This document shows, one piece after another, positions 33,136 to 40,955 of a DNA stretch of 51,169 bases. This DNA is from Clostridia bacterium (lineage in GTDB: Bacteria > Bacillota > Clostridia > UBA1212 > UBA1255). Under the pieces are notes generated by a model. The model was not told the origin of the DNA. It saw only the letters and a list, made by a program, of their open reading frames with translations, and searched no databases. Location of the stretch: contig JAGBGO010000048.1 in the NCBI GenBank assembly GCA_017935905.1, forward strand, positions 1 through 51,169. Direction: 5' to 3'. Position 1 is the stretch's first letter, and every line of letters starts with the position of its first letter. The position numbers were made by a program, and so were the translations under genes.

Positions 33136-34437
33136 TCAGTCGATTCTTTCGTATATTAACGGCAATGCTTCCGGCTTTTCATCCTGGATTTGGATGGCGG
33201 CAAGGAAGCATTTTTCCGCTTCCGGTAAAATGCCGCTTTGATTTGTATGCAGATACGCCAGTACGTCGCCGATCTCAACCCAATCCCCGGTTTTCTTTTC
33301 TAAAACAATGCCGGCGGCAAAATCCACAGGATCTTCTTTTCGAATCCGACCTGCACCTAACATTCCGGCACAAAGACCAATTTGCTCGGTATGCATCTGC
33401 CCGATGTAACCGGCGCGGTTGGCTTTCACCCCATACACGGAAGACGCAGTCGGGAAAAGGGAAGGATTCAACACCCAGTCTACACGGCCTCCCTGCGCCT
33501 GAATCCACTGCGTAAACTTCTCAAAGGCGCGACCGCCTTCTAAACAAGCGGTGGCTTTGGCTAGGGCGTCCTCAAAATCCAACGACAACCCAAGGCTAAT
33601 CATAGTAGCGGCTAAATGCAAACAAAGAGAACGCAGTTCACCGCCGACTGTACCGCGCAAGACACCAATCGCTTCGACTACTTCCAAAGCATTCCCAATA
33701 TTGTTCCCCAAAGGAACGTCCATGTTGGTCACAAAAGCCGCCATTTTACGCCCGCAAGCTTTGCCAATCGCCACCATTTCCCGGGCCAGCACCCCGGCGG
33801 ATTCGCTGTCTCGCATAAATGCACCGCTGCCGGCCTTCACGTCCAGCACAATGGTTTGGCTTCCTGCCGCTAACTTCTTGCTCATAATGGAGGACACAAT
33901 CAAGGGGATGGAATCTACGGTGGCGGTCACGTCCCGAAGGGCGTACAATTTCTTATCCGCCGGCGTTAAATTTCCGGTTTGACCGATCACCGCCAGCCCC
34001 ACTTCCTCCACTTGACGGAAAAATTCCGCTTGGGAGAGGCTGGAACGGTAACCTTCGATGGACTCTAACTTATCTACGGTGCCGCCGGTGTGCCCAAGAC
34101 CTCGACCGGACATCTTGGCAACTTTCAAACCGCAAGCCGCTACAATGGGGGCCACAATCAAGGTGGTCTTGTCTCCAACGCCTCCGGTAGAATGTTTGTC
34201 AGCGGTGAGGGTGCCGAACATGGATAAATCCACCGTGTCTCCGGAATGGGCCATAGCATGGGTGAGCCAAGCTGTTTCCTCTCGGTTCATCCCCTGAAAA
34301 TAAATGGCCATCGCCATGGCGGACATTTGATAGTCGGGAATTGAGCCTTCTGTGTAGCCGGCGATCATTTCCCGAATCTCCGTTTCGGAGAGGGGCGCCC
34401 CCTGTTTCTTTTTGGAAATCAAATCGTACATACGCAT
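33136..34437 (-). CDS. pdp: Pyrimidine-nucleoside phosphorylase
   Basis: A 433-residue enzyme of the thymidine/pyrimidine phosphorylase family with the signature SGRGLGHTGGTVDKLE (about residue 111), the phosphate-binding KHSTGGVGDKT (about 81) and DVKAGSGAFM (about 188). It splits uridine, thymidine and deoxyuridine to base and (deoxy)ribose-1-phosphate in the cytoplasm. GGAGGG lies seven bases before the start at 34437, and the gene overlaps deoB by 19 bp. It is the last gene of deoC-deoB-pdp. Confidence 0.94.
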   Translation of the reverse strand: MRMYDLISKKKQGAPLSETEIREMIAGYTEGSIPDYQMSAMAMAIYFQGMNREETAWLTHAMAHSGDTVDLSMFGTLTADKHSTGGVGDKTTLIVAPIVAACGLKVAKMSGRGLGHTGGTVDKLESIEGYRSSLSQAEFFRQVEEVGLAVIGQTGNLTPADKKLYALRDVTATVDSIPLIVSSIMSKKLAAGSQTIVLDVKAGSGAFMRDSESAGVLAREMVAIGKACGRKMAAFVTNMDVPLGNNIGNALEVVEAIGVLRGTVGGELRSLCLHLAATMISLGLSLDFEDALAKATACLEGGRAFEKFTQWIQAQGGRVDWVLNPSLFPTASSVYGVKANRAGYIGQMHTEQIGLCAGMLGAGRIRKEDPVDFAAGIVLEKKTGDWVEIGDVLAYLHTNQSGILPEAEKCFLAAIQIQDEKPEALPLIYERID

Positions 34438-35573
34438 GGAATATCCCTCCCGAAAGGTACGTCTAAATACTTACATACGGTGGCGGCGATCTGGGCAAAC
34501 CCGTCCCGGGTGCCGGCATTTTCCGGGGTAATTCCCGTGCCGCATACCAGTAGTGGCGTGTACTCCCGGGTGTGGTCTGTGCCGGGGAACGCAGGGTCGC
34601 AGCCGTGGTCTGCCGTGATCATCAAAAGATCGTCTTGCTTTAGTTCCGGTAAAATGTGCCCTAACCAATCATCGAATACATTGAGTGCTTTTGCGTAGGC
34701 AGGGGCGTCGTTGCGATGCCCATAGAGCATATCGAAATCCACTAAATTGATAAAGGCAAGGCCGTGAAAATCCTCCTGTATCAGCTGCGCAGTTGCCGCC
34801 ATCGCCTCTTGGTTTCCGTGGGCCTGGACCGCTTTGGTAATACCGCGCCCTGTAAAAATATCTTGAATCTTCCCTACGGAAATTACGTCTAACCCCGCCT
34901 GGGAAATGGCGTCTAACATCGTATTTCCCGGTGGCTCCAAAGAAAAATCTCTTCGGTTGGGTGTGCGGACGAAATTGGGCGCCGTCCCGGTAAAAGGTCT
35001 TGCAATCACTCTGCCCACTCCATGCTCTCCTTGACAGATTACCCGGGCGGCTTCGCAGTAGGCATATAACTGTGCCGGCGGCACCAAATCTTCGTGGGCG
35101 GCAATTTGCAGTACACTGTCTGCGGAAGTATAAATAATGAGTTTTCCGGTGTCCAGGTGCTCTTGCCCATAGTCTTTGATCACTTCCGTGCCGGAGTAGG
35201 GCTTGTTACATAAATACCCCCGTCCGGTGCGTTTGGAAATTTCGTTTAGTAAATCCTCCGGGAAACCTTCCGGATAGGTGGGAAGAGGATTCGCTGACAC
35301 AAGCCCTGCAATTTCCCAGTGTCCGATGGTGGTGTCTTTTCCCCGGGAACGCTCTTGCATGCGGGCGTGTAACGCTGTGGGTTTTTCTGTTTTGGGCAGG
35401 TACGTAACGCCGTGGATATTTCCAAGACCCATTTTACACAAATTTGGAATTTGCAGCAGGCCCGTTTCGGCACAACTTTTCAGCGTGTTGCAACCGGCGT
35501 CCCCGAAATCCTGTGCGTCCGGGAGGGCGCCGATGCCTACGCTATCTAATACAATTAAGAAAACGCGTTTCAT
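34419..35573 (-). CDS. deoB: Phosphopentomutase
   Basis: A 384-residue manganese enzyme of the alkaline phosphatase superfamily. [11 protein letters not shown] (metal-binding Asp), [12 protein letters not shown] (the Thr phosphorylated in the active enzyme), ADHGCDP and [11 protein letters not shown] (further metal ligands) are intact. It converts (deoxy)ribose-1-phosphate from the phosphorylase to the 5-phosphate used by DeoC. It overlaps deoC by four bases (ATGA) and pdp by 19. Confidence 0.95.
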   Translation of the reverse strand: MKRVFLIVLDSVGIGALPDAQDFGDAGCNTLKSCAETGLLQIPNLCKMGLGNIHGVTYLPKTEKPTALHARMQERSRGKDTTIGHWEIAGLVSANPLPTYPEGFPEDLLNEISKRTGRGYLCNKPYSGTEVIKDYGQEHLDTGKLIIYTSADSVLQIAAHEDLVPPAQLYAYCEAARVICQGEHGVGRVIARPFTGTAPNFVRTPNRRDFSLEPPGNTMLDAISQAGLDVISVGKIQDIFTGRGITKAVQAHGNQEAMAATAQLIQEDFHGLAFINLVDFDMLYGHRNDAPAYAKALNVFDDWLGHILPELKQDDLLMITADHGCDPAFPGTDHTREYTPLLVCGTGITPENAGTRDGFAQIAATVCKYLDVPFGRDIPCVCTI

Positions 35574-36223
35574 TCTGCCTCTTTCACAATTTTGACAATG
35601 CGGCTGGTACCCAGGCGACTTGCACCCAGGCGGATGAAATCTTCTGCGTCGGCGATGGTCTTAATGCCCCCGGCTGCCTTGATTTTGAGGTGTTTCGGAC
35701 AATGTTTGGCAAACAGAGCGATGTCCTCTTTGGTTGCGCCGCCGGTGGAAAAACCCGTGGAGGTTTTAATATAGTCTGCCCCGCTTTCGCCTACGATGCG
35801 GCACATTTGAATTTTTTCTTCTTCTGTGAGCAGGCAGGTTTCGATAATGACTTTCAAAATTTTGTCCCCGCAAGCTGCTTTGATAGCTTTAATTTCTGCC
35901 AGTACCTCGTCGTATTGCATGGATCGAAGGGCACCTACGTGAATCACCATATCGATTTCGTCCGCGCCGTTCTCGATGGCGTCTTTGGTTTCAAAAACTT
36001 TTGTGGCCGTGGTGCTGTATCCGTTGGGAAAACCGATGACGGTGCAAATGGCCAGGCGATCCTTTACGTATTCTTTGGCTTGCTTCACAAAAGCTGCCGG
36101 AATACAAACGGAAGCCGTCTTATATTTCATACCGTCGTCGCAGATTGCCTGGATTTGCGGCCAAGTGGCGTCTTGCGCCAGCAACGTATGGTCTACTTTA
36201 GAAAGAATTTGATCGATATCCAT
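35570..36223 (-). CDS. deoC: Deoxyribose-phosphate aldolase
   Basis: A 217-residue class I aldolase: [11 protein letters not shown] at the N-terminus, [23 protein letters not shown], and [15 protein letters not shown] with the Schiff-base Lys. It splits deoxyribose-5-phosphate to acetaldehyde and glyceraldehyde-3-phosphate. Two ATGs are adjacent; AAGGAG is four bases from the first (36226) and seven from the second (36223), so the second is preferred. First gene of the operon, preceded by the palindromic region at 36.27 kb. Confidence 0.94.
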   Translation of the reverse strand: MDIDQILSKVDHTLLAQDATWPQIQAICDDGMKYKTASVCIPAAFVKQAKEYVKDRLAICTVIGFPNGYSTTATKVFETKDAIENGADEIDMVIHVGALRSMQYDEVLAEIKAIKAACGDKILKVIIETCLLTEEEKIQMCRIVGESGADYIKTSTGFSTGGATKEDIALFAKHCPKHLKIKAAGGIKTIADAEDFIRLGASRLGTSRIVKIVKEAE

Positions 36224-36272
36224 CATAAAACTCCTTTTTGTTAATACCTTAATTGTACCACAATCGGGTAGG

Positions 36273-36350
36273 TTTTGGTACAGGTGTGAAATTTTCTTTC
36301 AGTACCCAAAAATTTGGTACAGTCAAAAAAATTTTTACCTGTACCCAAAA
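36273..36350. repeat. Nested inverted-word region upstream of deoC
   Basis: Four copies of a GGTACAG/GTACCC word lie in the order F R F R and are centred on 36312: TTTTGGTACAGGT (36273-36285) pairs with ACCTGTACCCAAAA (36337-36350) with one bulge, and AGTACCCAAA (36301-36310) with TTTGGTACAGT (36313-36323). A further GTACCA lies at 36255. The region abuts the stop of the esterase gene by two bases and lies upstream of the deo operon, so it could be an operator array for a nucleoside regulator or a third word-palindrome. Confidence 0.55.
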
Positions 36351-36352
36351 TC

Positions 36353-37183
36353 TTAGAACCTGAAAGTCAACTTGAGCCATTTCTTGGCTGCATCCAGCCA
36401 TTGATGTACGTACTCGGTGGTGGGGGAGGGGGTGTTGGTCATGTGATCGCAAGTGGAAAGCCCGTGGGCACCGTTTGGATAGACGTGAAGTTCAAAAGGT
36501 ACCTTGTGCTTACTGCAGGCCGCTGCATAGAATAAACTGTTCTCCACGGGGACGCATGCATCTTCGGCTGTGTGCCAGATAAAGGCAGGCGGTGTGTTTC
36601 CCTTCACATTTCGGTCGCAGGAGAAATAATCAACTTCGGTGTCAGAAGGTTCATGCCCCAAAAGATTTATGAAAGAGCCTTGGTGATAATGACAGGGATC
36701 TGCCGTAATGACCGGGTAACACAGCAGGGAAGCATTCACCCCTTTACTTTCCGGGAATTGTGCTCGTACTTCTTTGCAGTCAAACATGGTGGAATAATGG
36801 GCTGCTAAATGACCGCCTGCGGAGAAGCCCATAATAGCAATCCGGTGGGTATCGCAATGCCAAACTGCCGCATTTTGGTAAATGAGTTCCATCACCGCCG
36901 CAACTTCCCGCAGTTGCGTAGGGAAACGGTGCGGCTGAGTGGAATAAGTAAGAATAAACACATTCATCCCCAATTCTAAAAATTTCAGGGCAATGGGCTC
37001 TGCTTCCCGTTCGCTGCACATAGCATAGCCGCCACCGGGACAAATCAACAGGCAAGGTCTCAGCTCATCTTGCCGTCCCATCTCGGCAAGATTATAGGGA
37101 AGGAAGGCTTCCAAGATGGGGTTCTTGCCGCCTTCTCCCAAGAAGGTAAAATGGTCTTTTAACGCAATTTTATAATATTCCAT
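36353..37183 (-). CDS. Alpha/beta hydrolase, carboxylesterase (BD-FAE/xylan esterase-like)
   Basis: A 276-residue esterase of the hormone-sensitive-lipase-like group. LLICPGGGYAM gives the oxyanion hole, IMGFSAGGHLA the nucleophile Ser (about residue 120), AEDACVP the Asp and NGAHGLS the His. No signal peptide. Many relatives deacetylate xylo-oligosaccharides in the cytoplasm of gut Clostridia. AAAGGAG sits seven bases before the ATG. It is transcribed toward deoC but separated from it by the palindromic region. Confidence 0.88.
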   Translation of the reverse strand: MEYYKIALKDHFTFLGEGGKNPILEAFLPYNLAEMGRQDELRPCLLICPGGGYAMCSEREAEPIALKFLELGMNVFILTYSTQPHRFPTQLREVAAVMELIYQNAAVWHCDTHRIAIMGFSAGGHLAAHYSTMFDCKEVRAQFPESKGVNASLLCYPVITADPCHYHQGSFINLLGHEPSDTEVDYFSCDRNVKGNTPPAFIWHTAEDACVPVENSLFYAAACSKHKVPFELHVYPNGAHGLSTCDHMTNTPSPTTEYVHQWLDAAKKWLKLTFRF

Positions 37184-37267
37184 ACAAAAACTCCTTTGTG
37201 AATGATGGGTTTATTTTATTGCGAAGCCTATGGAAAGTCAATTGTTAAAAAAATTTTTACAACCTAG

Positions 37268-37296
37268 TAGACGAATGCAAAAAAAAGATTTATAAT
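37268..37296 (+). promoter_or_regulatory. Promoter of the divIC operon
   Basis: TAGACG (37268-37273), 17-bp spacer, TATAAT (37291-37296). The -10 overlaps a longer possible start at 37295, which supports the ATG at 37343. Confidence 0.5.
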
Positions 37297-37342
37297 GTAT
37301 TTGTATGTTTTTACTAAAGATAAACGTGAGGAGAGGTACTGT

Positions 37343-37609
37343 ATGCGAAAGTTATTCAATTTTCAGAATATTATTTTCATTGCGCTGGCGGTTTATTTAA
37401 CTGTTTTGCTGTTTAATCAGCAGGGCACGCTGTCTGCGAAGATGGAACAGAATCAGGAATTGAAGCAACAGATTGCCAGCGCAGAAGCCCAACTTGAAGC
37501 ACTTCAGGAAGAGGAGAAGCTGTTAGACACGGACGCATACATTGAACAGAAAGCAAGAGAAATCCTCGGCTATGTAAAGAGTAACGAAATCGTTTACATA
37601 AAGCATTAA
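37343..37609 (+). CDS. divIC: Cell division protein DivIC/FtsB-like
   Basis: An 88-residue bitopic protein: short cytoplasmic N-terminus, one helix (NIIFIALAVYLTVLLFN, about residues 9-25), a coiled coil (about 30-66) and YIEQKAREILGYVKSNEIVYI, the C-terminal block of DivIC. It joins DivIB and FtsL in the septal complex. GAGGAGAGG precedes the ATG. The S1 protein gene follows at 22 bp, the same divIC-yabR order as in Bacillus, although yabPQ are 13 kb away. Confidence 0.88.
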   Translation: MRKLFNFQNIIFIALAVYLTVLLFNQQGTLSAKMEQNQELKQQIASAEAQLEALQEEEKLLDTDAYIEQKAREILGYVKSNEIVYIKH

Positions 37610-37631
37610 GTTTGGGAGGCCGCACTTTAGT

Positions 37632-38165
37632 ATGTCGGACATCAATGATATCGCAGTGGGTAAGGTAAATGCGATTATGCCTTTCGGGGCCTTTGTACAG
37701 TTGGAGGATGGCTCCTCCGGCCTGGTACATATTTCGGAAATCAGCGAAGAATTTGTAAAGAACGTAGGCGACTTGCTTCACACAGGACAAACGGTGAAGG
37801 TACTTTGTATGGGTACGGAACACGACGGCAAGAAGCGTCTCTCCATTAAGAAAGCCACTGCCATTTTAAAGGCACGGGGCGAGGAAGGCACCGTATTGGA
37901 CGTTCCCGGTGAAGGTCGGAGAGAACAAGGTGGCTTCAAGAAACGGGAAAATGACCATAAACCGAAACGGGAGCGGGAGCGTACGCCGGCACCGAAGTTT
38001 AACGCCATGACACCGCCCCCTATGTTCGATGAACTGAAACCGGCGGAAAGCGAACATTTTGAGGACAAGCTTGCCCGCTTTATGAAAGCCAGCGACGAGC
38101 GGTTAATTGACTTGAAACGACAAACAGATAACAAGCGAGGCGGGGGATATGTCCGTCGAGGTTAA
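37632..38165 (+). CDS. S1 RNA-binding domain protein (YabR-like)
   Basis: A 177-residue protein with one N-terminal S1 domain (about residues 5-78: VGKVNAIMPFGAFVQLEDGSSGLVHISEIS in family order, then KKRLSIKKA) and a low-complexity, basic C-terminal region rich in Lys, Arg and Glu (about 90-177). S1 domains bind RNA; YabR-like proteins are thought to associate with ribosomes. GGGAGG precedes the start. Its last 17 bases overlap the start of the rhomboid gene. Confidence 0.85.
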   Translation: MSDINDIAVGKVNAIMPFGAFVQLEDGSSGLVHISEISEEFVKNVGDLLHTGQTVKVLCMGTEHDGKKRLSIKKATAILKARGEEGTVLDVPGEGRREQGGFKKRENDHKPKRERERTPAPKFNAMTPPPMFDELKPAESEHFEDKLARFMKASDERLIDLKRQTDNKRGGGYVRRG

Positions 38166-39285
38166 TGGGGAGATTCAGACCGCCCAAGTTGAATTCAGTA
38201 AATTTTTAATGGCATCCTTGGTAAAGGATGCCTATTTTCAAATCGACCCCAAAACCGGTGCGTTGATTCGCCGGGACTTTGGGGCTGCCTCCGTTGCGTA
38301 CCTTTTTTTGGAGGAGCAGCAAAACGAAGAGAAACTTTCTGACTTGTTTGAAACATTTACTGCCGGCGCAGCAGCGCAACCTAACAAGCAGGGCGTTGCC
38401 TATACCTTCTTATTGATCGGGGAAAAACCTTTTACCCAATCGCCCTATGCATCCCAATTAGAAGCGGCTCTTGCACAAACGGACGCCCACGGAGTATTGG
38501 CGGATATTGTGTGGATCAACGTCACGGACGGCACCGCTTTCGTGCTGGGCAATCGCACTCCGGGGGATAAGAAATTGGGACGCGTCCTGAAACAAACGCT
38601 CAAAACCTGGTGTCTTCCAAAAGATTCTAAAGAACAGGTCCAAACGGAATTGAAAGATTCTCTAAAAGCCCGCAGCGAGGCCCTTCGCCCCCGTATTCGA
38701 CGCCGCGGTCCCAATCCCGTTCTTTTCCTGATTCTGATTAACGTTGCCTTGTTTGTGGGCGGCTGGATCTTAGAAGCCCGCACCGGCACGGACTGGTTTG
38801 TAGTGTGGGGGATTCAAGATAACGCGCTTATTTGGGCCGGAGAAATTTGGCGGCTGTTTACGTCCATGTTTCTCCACGCGGATCTTGCCCATTTAGGCGG
38901 CAATATGCTGTTTCTCTATATGTTGGGACGGTCTTTGTATCCCCATTACGGCAACGGCACTTTGTGGGGGATGTATTTGTTTTCCGGCTTGGTTGGAAAC
39001 CTGGCGGGACTTTTCTTTACGGACTATTTATCCTTAGGTGCCTCCGGCGCGATTATGGGCTTGGGCGGCGTGCTGATTTACCGCATGATCTGGGGTAAAG
39101 AAGCAAAAGCCTTCTGGTATGGCGGAAATTTTGCATCCTTGGCCACTATGATCGGATATAATTTGATTTACGGCCTTTTTACTCCCGGAATTGACAACTA
39201 CGGCCATTTCGGCGGTTTTCTCGGCGGCATATTGGTGGCAGCGCTGGTTGCTTGGCGGCAAAACCGAAAACATAGAACGCAATAG
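38149..39285 (+). CDS. Rhomboid-family intramembrane serine protease with N-terminal domain
   Basis: A 378-residue protein. An N-terminal soluble region of about 185 residues, which I do not recognise, precedes a six- or seven-helix rhomboid domain. Catalytic marks are HLGGNMLFLYMLG (Asn of the oxyanion hole), LGASGAIMGL with the Ser near residue 300, and YGHFGGFLGG with the His. It should cleave membrane proteins within or next to the membrane. The 17-bp overlap with the S1 gene suggests coupled translation. The upstream helix block EIWRLFTSMFLHAD is typical. Confidence 0.9.
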   Translation: MSVEVNGEIQTAQVEFSKFLMASLVKDAYFQIDPKTGALIRRDFGAASVAYLFLEEQQNEEKLSDLFETFTAGAAAQPNKQGVAYTFLLIGEKPFTQSPYASQLEAALAQTDAHGVLADIVWINVTDGTAFVLGNRTPGDKKLGRVLKQTLKTWCLPKDSKEQVQTELKDSLKARSEALRPRIRRRGPNPVLFLILINVALFVGGWILEARTGTDWFVVWGIQDNALIWAGEIWRLFTSMFLHADLAHLGGNMLFLYMLGRSLYPHYGNGTLWGMYLFSGLVGNLAGLFFTDYLSLGASGAIMGLGGVLIYRMIWGKEAKAFWYGGNFASLATMIGYNLIYGLFTPGIDNYGHFGGFLGGILVAALVAWRQNRKHRTQ

Positions 39286-39329
39286 ACATGCATATATTTA
39301 GACGAGTTTGGGTAAAGGCGTGAACCCCG

Positions 39330-40883
39330 TTGTCGTCTGAAAATATTTTACATAGAGCTTACAAGAAAGTTTTCCACGAAGGATTCAAAGGCAGTTTTAC
39401 CGCCGGCGCACTGATTTTAATGGGTGCCGGTTTTGCTGTGCGTTTATTGGGATTTGTGAACCGGATTTATTTATCCAACTTGATCGGTGCGGAAGGCATG
39501 GGCCTGGTACAACTGGCAAATCCCGTGTACGCCCTGATTATTTTGACACTGACTTCCGGGGTATCCATTACGGTTTCCGGCATGACGGCAAGGGAGAAGG
39601 CGCGGGGCAATCCGGGAAGCGCGGTAAAAATTTGTAAAACAGCCTTTCTGCTTCTGCTGCTCATCGGCGGTCTTTGCGGCCTGGGTCTTTTCTTCTCCGC
39701 GGATTTTCTGTCGGTTTACGTACTTCGCGATTCCAGAACAAAATTGTCTTTAATGATGTTGGCGCCTTGCATTCCCGCCGTTGCGGCAGCATCCGCATTG
39801 AAAGGCTACTTCTACGGCATGTCTAAAATGACCCCTACCGCCTTGTCTCAAATTGTAGAACAGGTGGTGCGCATCGGTTGTATTTTCGCCCTTGCCTCCG
39901 TGATTGGAGGTAAAAATTTAGAATGGGCATGTGCCCTGGCGCTGATTTCTGCGGCGCTGGGTGAAACTGCCAATCTTTTGGTGGTCGCGGTTGCATTTTA
40001 CCGGGAAACCCGCCATCCAGGTGGGGAACTTGCCGAATTTTCCAAACGCACTGCCGCCAAAGAAGTTTTGGCGGGCGCCGTACCGATTTCTCTCCACCGC
40101 TTCTTAGTCTCTATTTTGGGCATTGTGGAGTCGGTATTGCTGCCGGCAAGATTGCTTCAAGGCGGACTGAATTACACGGAAAGTATCGAAACGTTGGGAC
40201 GAATTTCCGGTATGTGCATGCCCTTGATTGCTTTTCCTACGCTGGTGACGTCTGCCCTTGCCACCACGCTGGTGCCCGCCATCAGTCAGGCGGTGGCAAA
40301 AGAAAATTACAAACTGGCCAACCGGCGGATTTCCCGCAGTATTCGCCTGAGCTTTATGATGGGTTTTCTGTGCTTTGCCCTGTTCTATACCTTTGGCGGC
40401 CGCATTGCGGAAATTTGCTACGGGGACGGGGGCGTGGGTGTGCTGCTGGTGTCCCTTTCTCATTGCTGCATCTTAATGTACGTGCAGCAAACTATGAACG
40501 GCATTTTGAACGGCCTTGGCAAGCAGACGTATTCTTTGGTGAGTACCTTAATTGGCTACGGCATTCGCATCAGCGCCATTTGGTTTTTCGTGCCGATTTA
40601 TGGGGTGTCCGCTTATATTTGGGGAGATTTAGCGGGTATGGCCATTATGGTGGTTATGAATTTGGTGTATATTGCCCGGTGTACTTCCATGCCTTTCGAA
40701 TTGGGAAAATGGATTTTGTCTCCGGCTATGCCCGGCGTGGCTTTTGTGGTGGTGGGCAGGTTTTTGCTCCGTGTCACGCCTTTATGCGGTTCATTCCCCG
40801 GTTTTATTTGCGTCCTTGGCTTGTGCGGCTTAGCGGCTTTGGCGGTGTACGGTATGTTGGGTGCATTGGGTAAAAAGGCGTAA
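39330..40883 (+). CDS. Lipid-linked oligosaccharide flippase (MOP family; SpoVB/YabM-like)
   Basis: A 517-residue protein with about 14 membrane helices. LILMGAGFAVRLLGFVNRIYLS, split near residue 40, is the first-helix signature of SpoVB/YtgP/YabM flippases. They move lipid-linked wall precursors or polysaccharide units across the membrane. The only start in the frame after the stop at 39321 is the TTG at 39330, with AAAGG about eleven bases upstream. In Bacillus, yabM lies in the same yab region as yabPQ-divIC-yabR, so its place after divIC and the S1 gene is consistent. Confidence 0.88.
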   Translation: MSSENILHRAYKKVFHEGFKGSFTAGALILMGAGFAVRLLGFVNRIYLSNLIGAEGMGLVQLANPVYALIILTLTSGVSITVSGMTAREKARGNPGSAVKICKTAFLLLLLIGGLCGLGLFFSADFLSVYVLRDSRTKLSLMMLAPCIPAVAAASALKGYFYGMSKMTPTALSQIVEQVVRIGCIFALASVIGGKNLEWACALALISAALGETANLLVVAVAFYRETRHPGGELAEFSKRTAAKEVLAGAVPISLHRFLVSILGIVESVLLPARLLQGGLNYTESIETLGRISGMCMPLIAFPTLVTSALATTLVPAISQAVAKENYKLANRRISRSIRLSFMMGFLCFALFYTFGGRIAEICYGDGGVGVLLVSLSHCCILMYVQQTMNGILNGLGKQTYSLVSTLIGYGIRISAIWFFVPIYGVSAYIWGDLAGMAIMVVMNLVYIARCTSMPFELGKWILSPAMPGVAFVVVGRFLLRVTPLCGSFPGFICVLGLCGLAALAVYGMLGALGKKA

Positions 40884-40894
40884 AATGGTGCGAT

Positions 40895-40923
40895 TAGACT
40901 TTTCCCGACAATCGTGTTATACT
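40895..40923 (+). promoter_or_regulatory. Promoter of the ABC-F gene
   Basis: TAGACT (40895-40900), 17-bp spacer, TATACT (40918-40923) with TG at 40915 (extended -10). It rules out the longer reading frame beginning at 40914. Confidence 0.5.
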
Positions 40924-40955
40924 ACCTCTCGTTGTCTATCTTGAGGAGGAGAAAA

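Noticed and set aside
35444..36244. 266-residue frame on the plus strand over deoC and the deoB start
   Set aside because: Antisense to two unmistakable deo genes; Phe/Cys-rich composition typical of a shadow frame.
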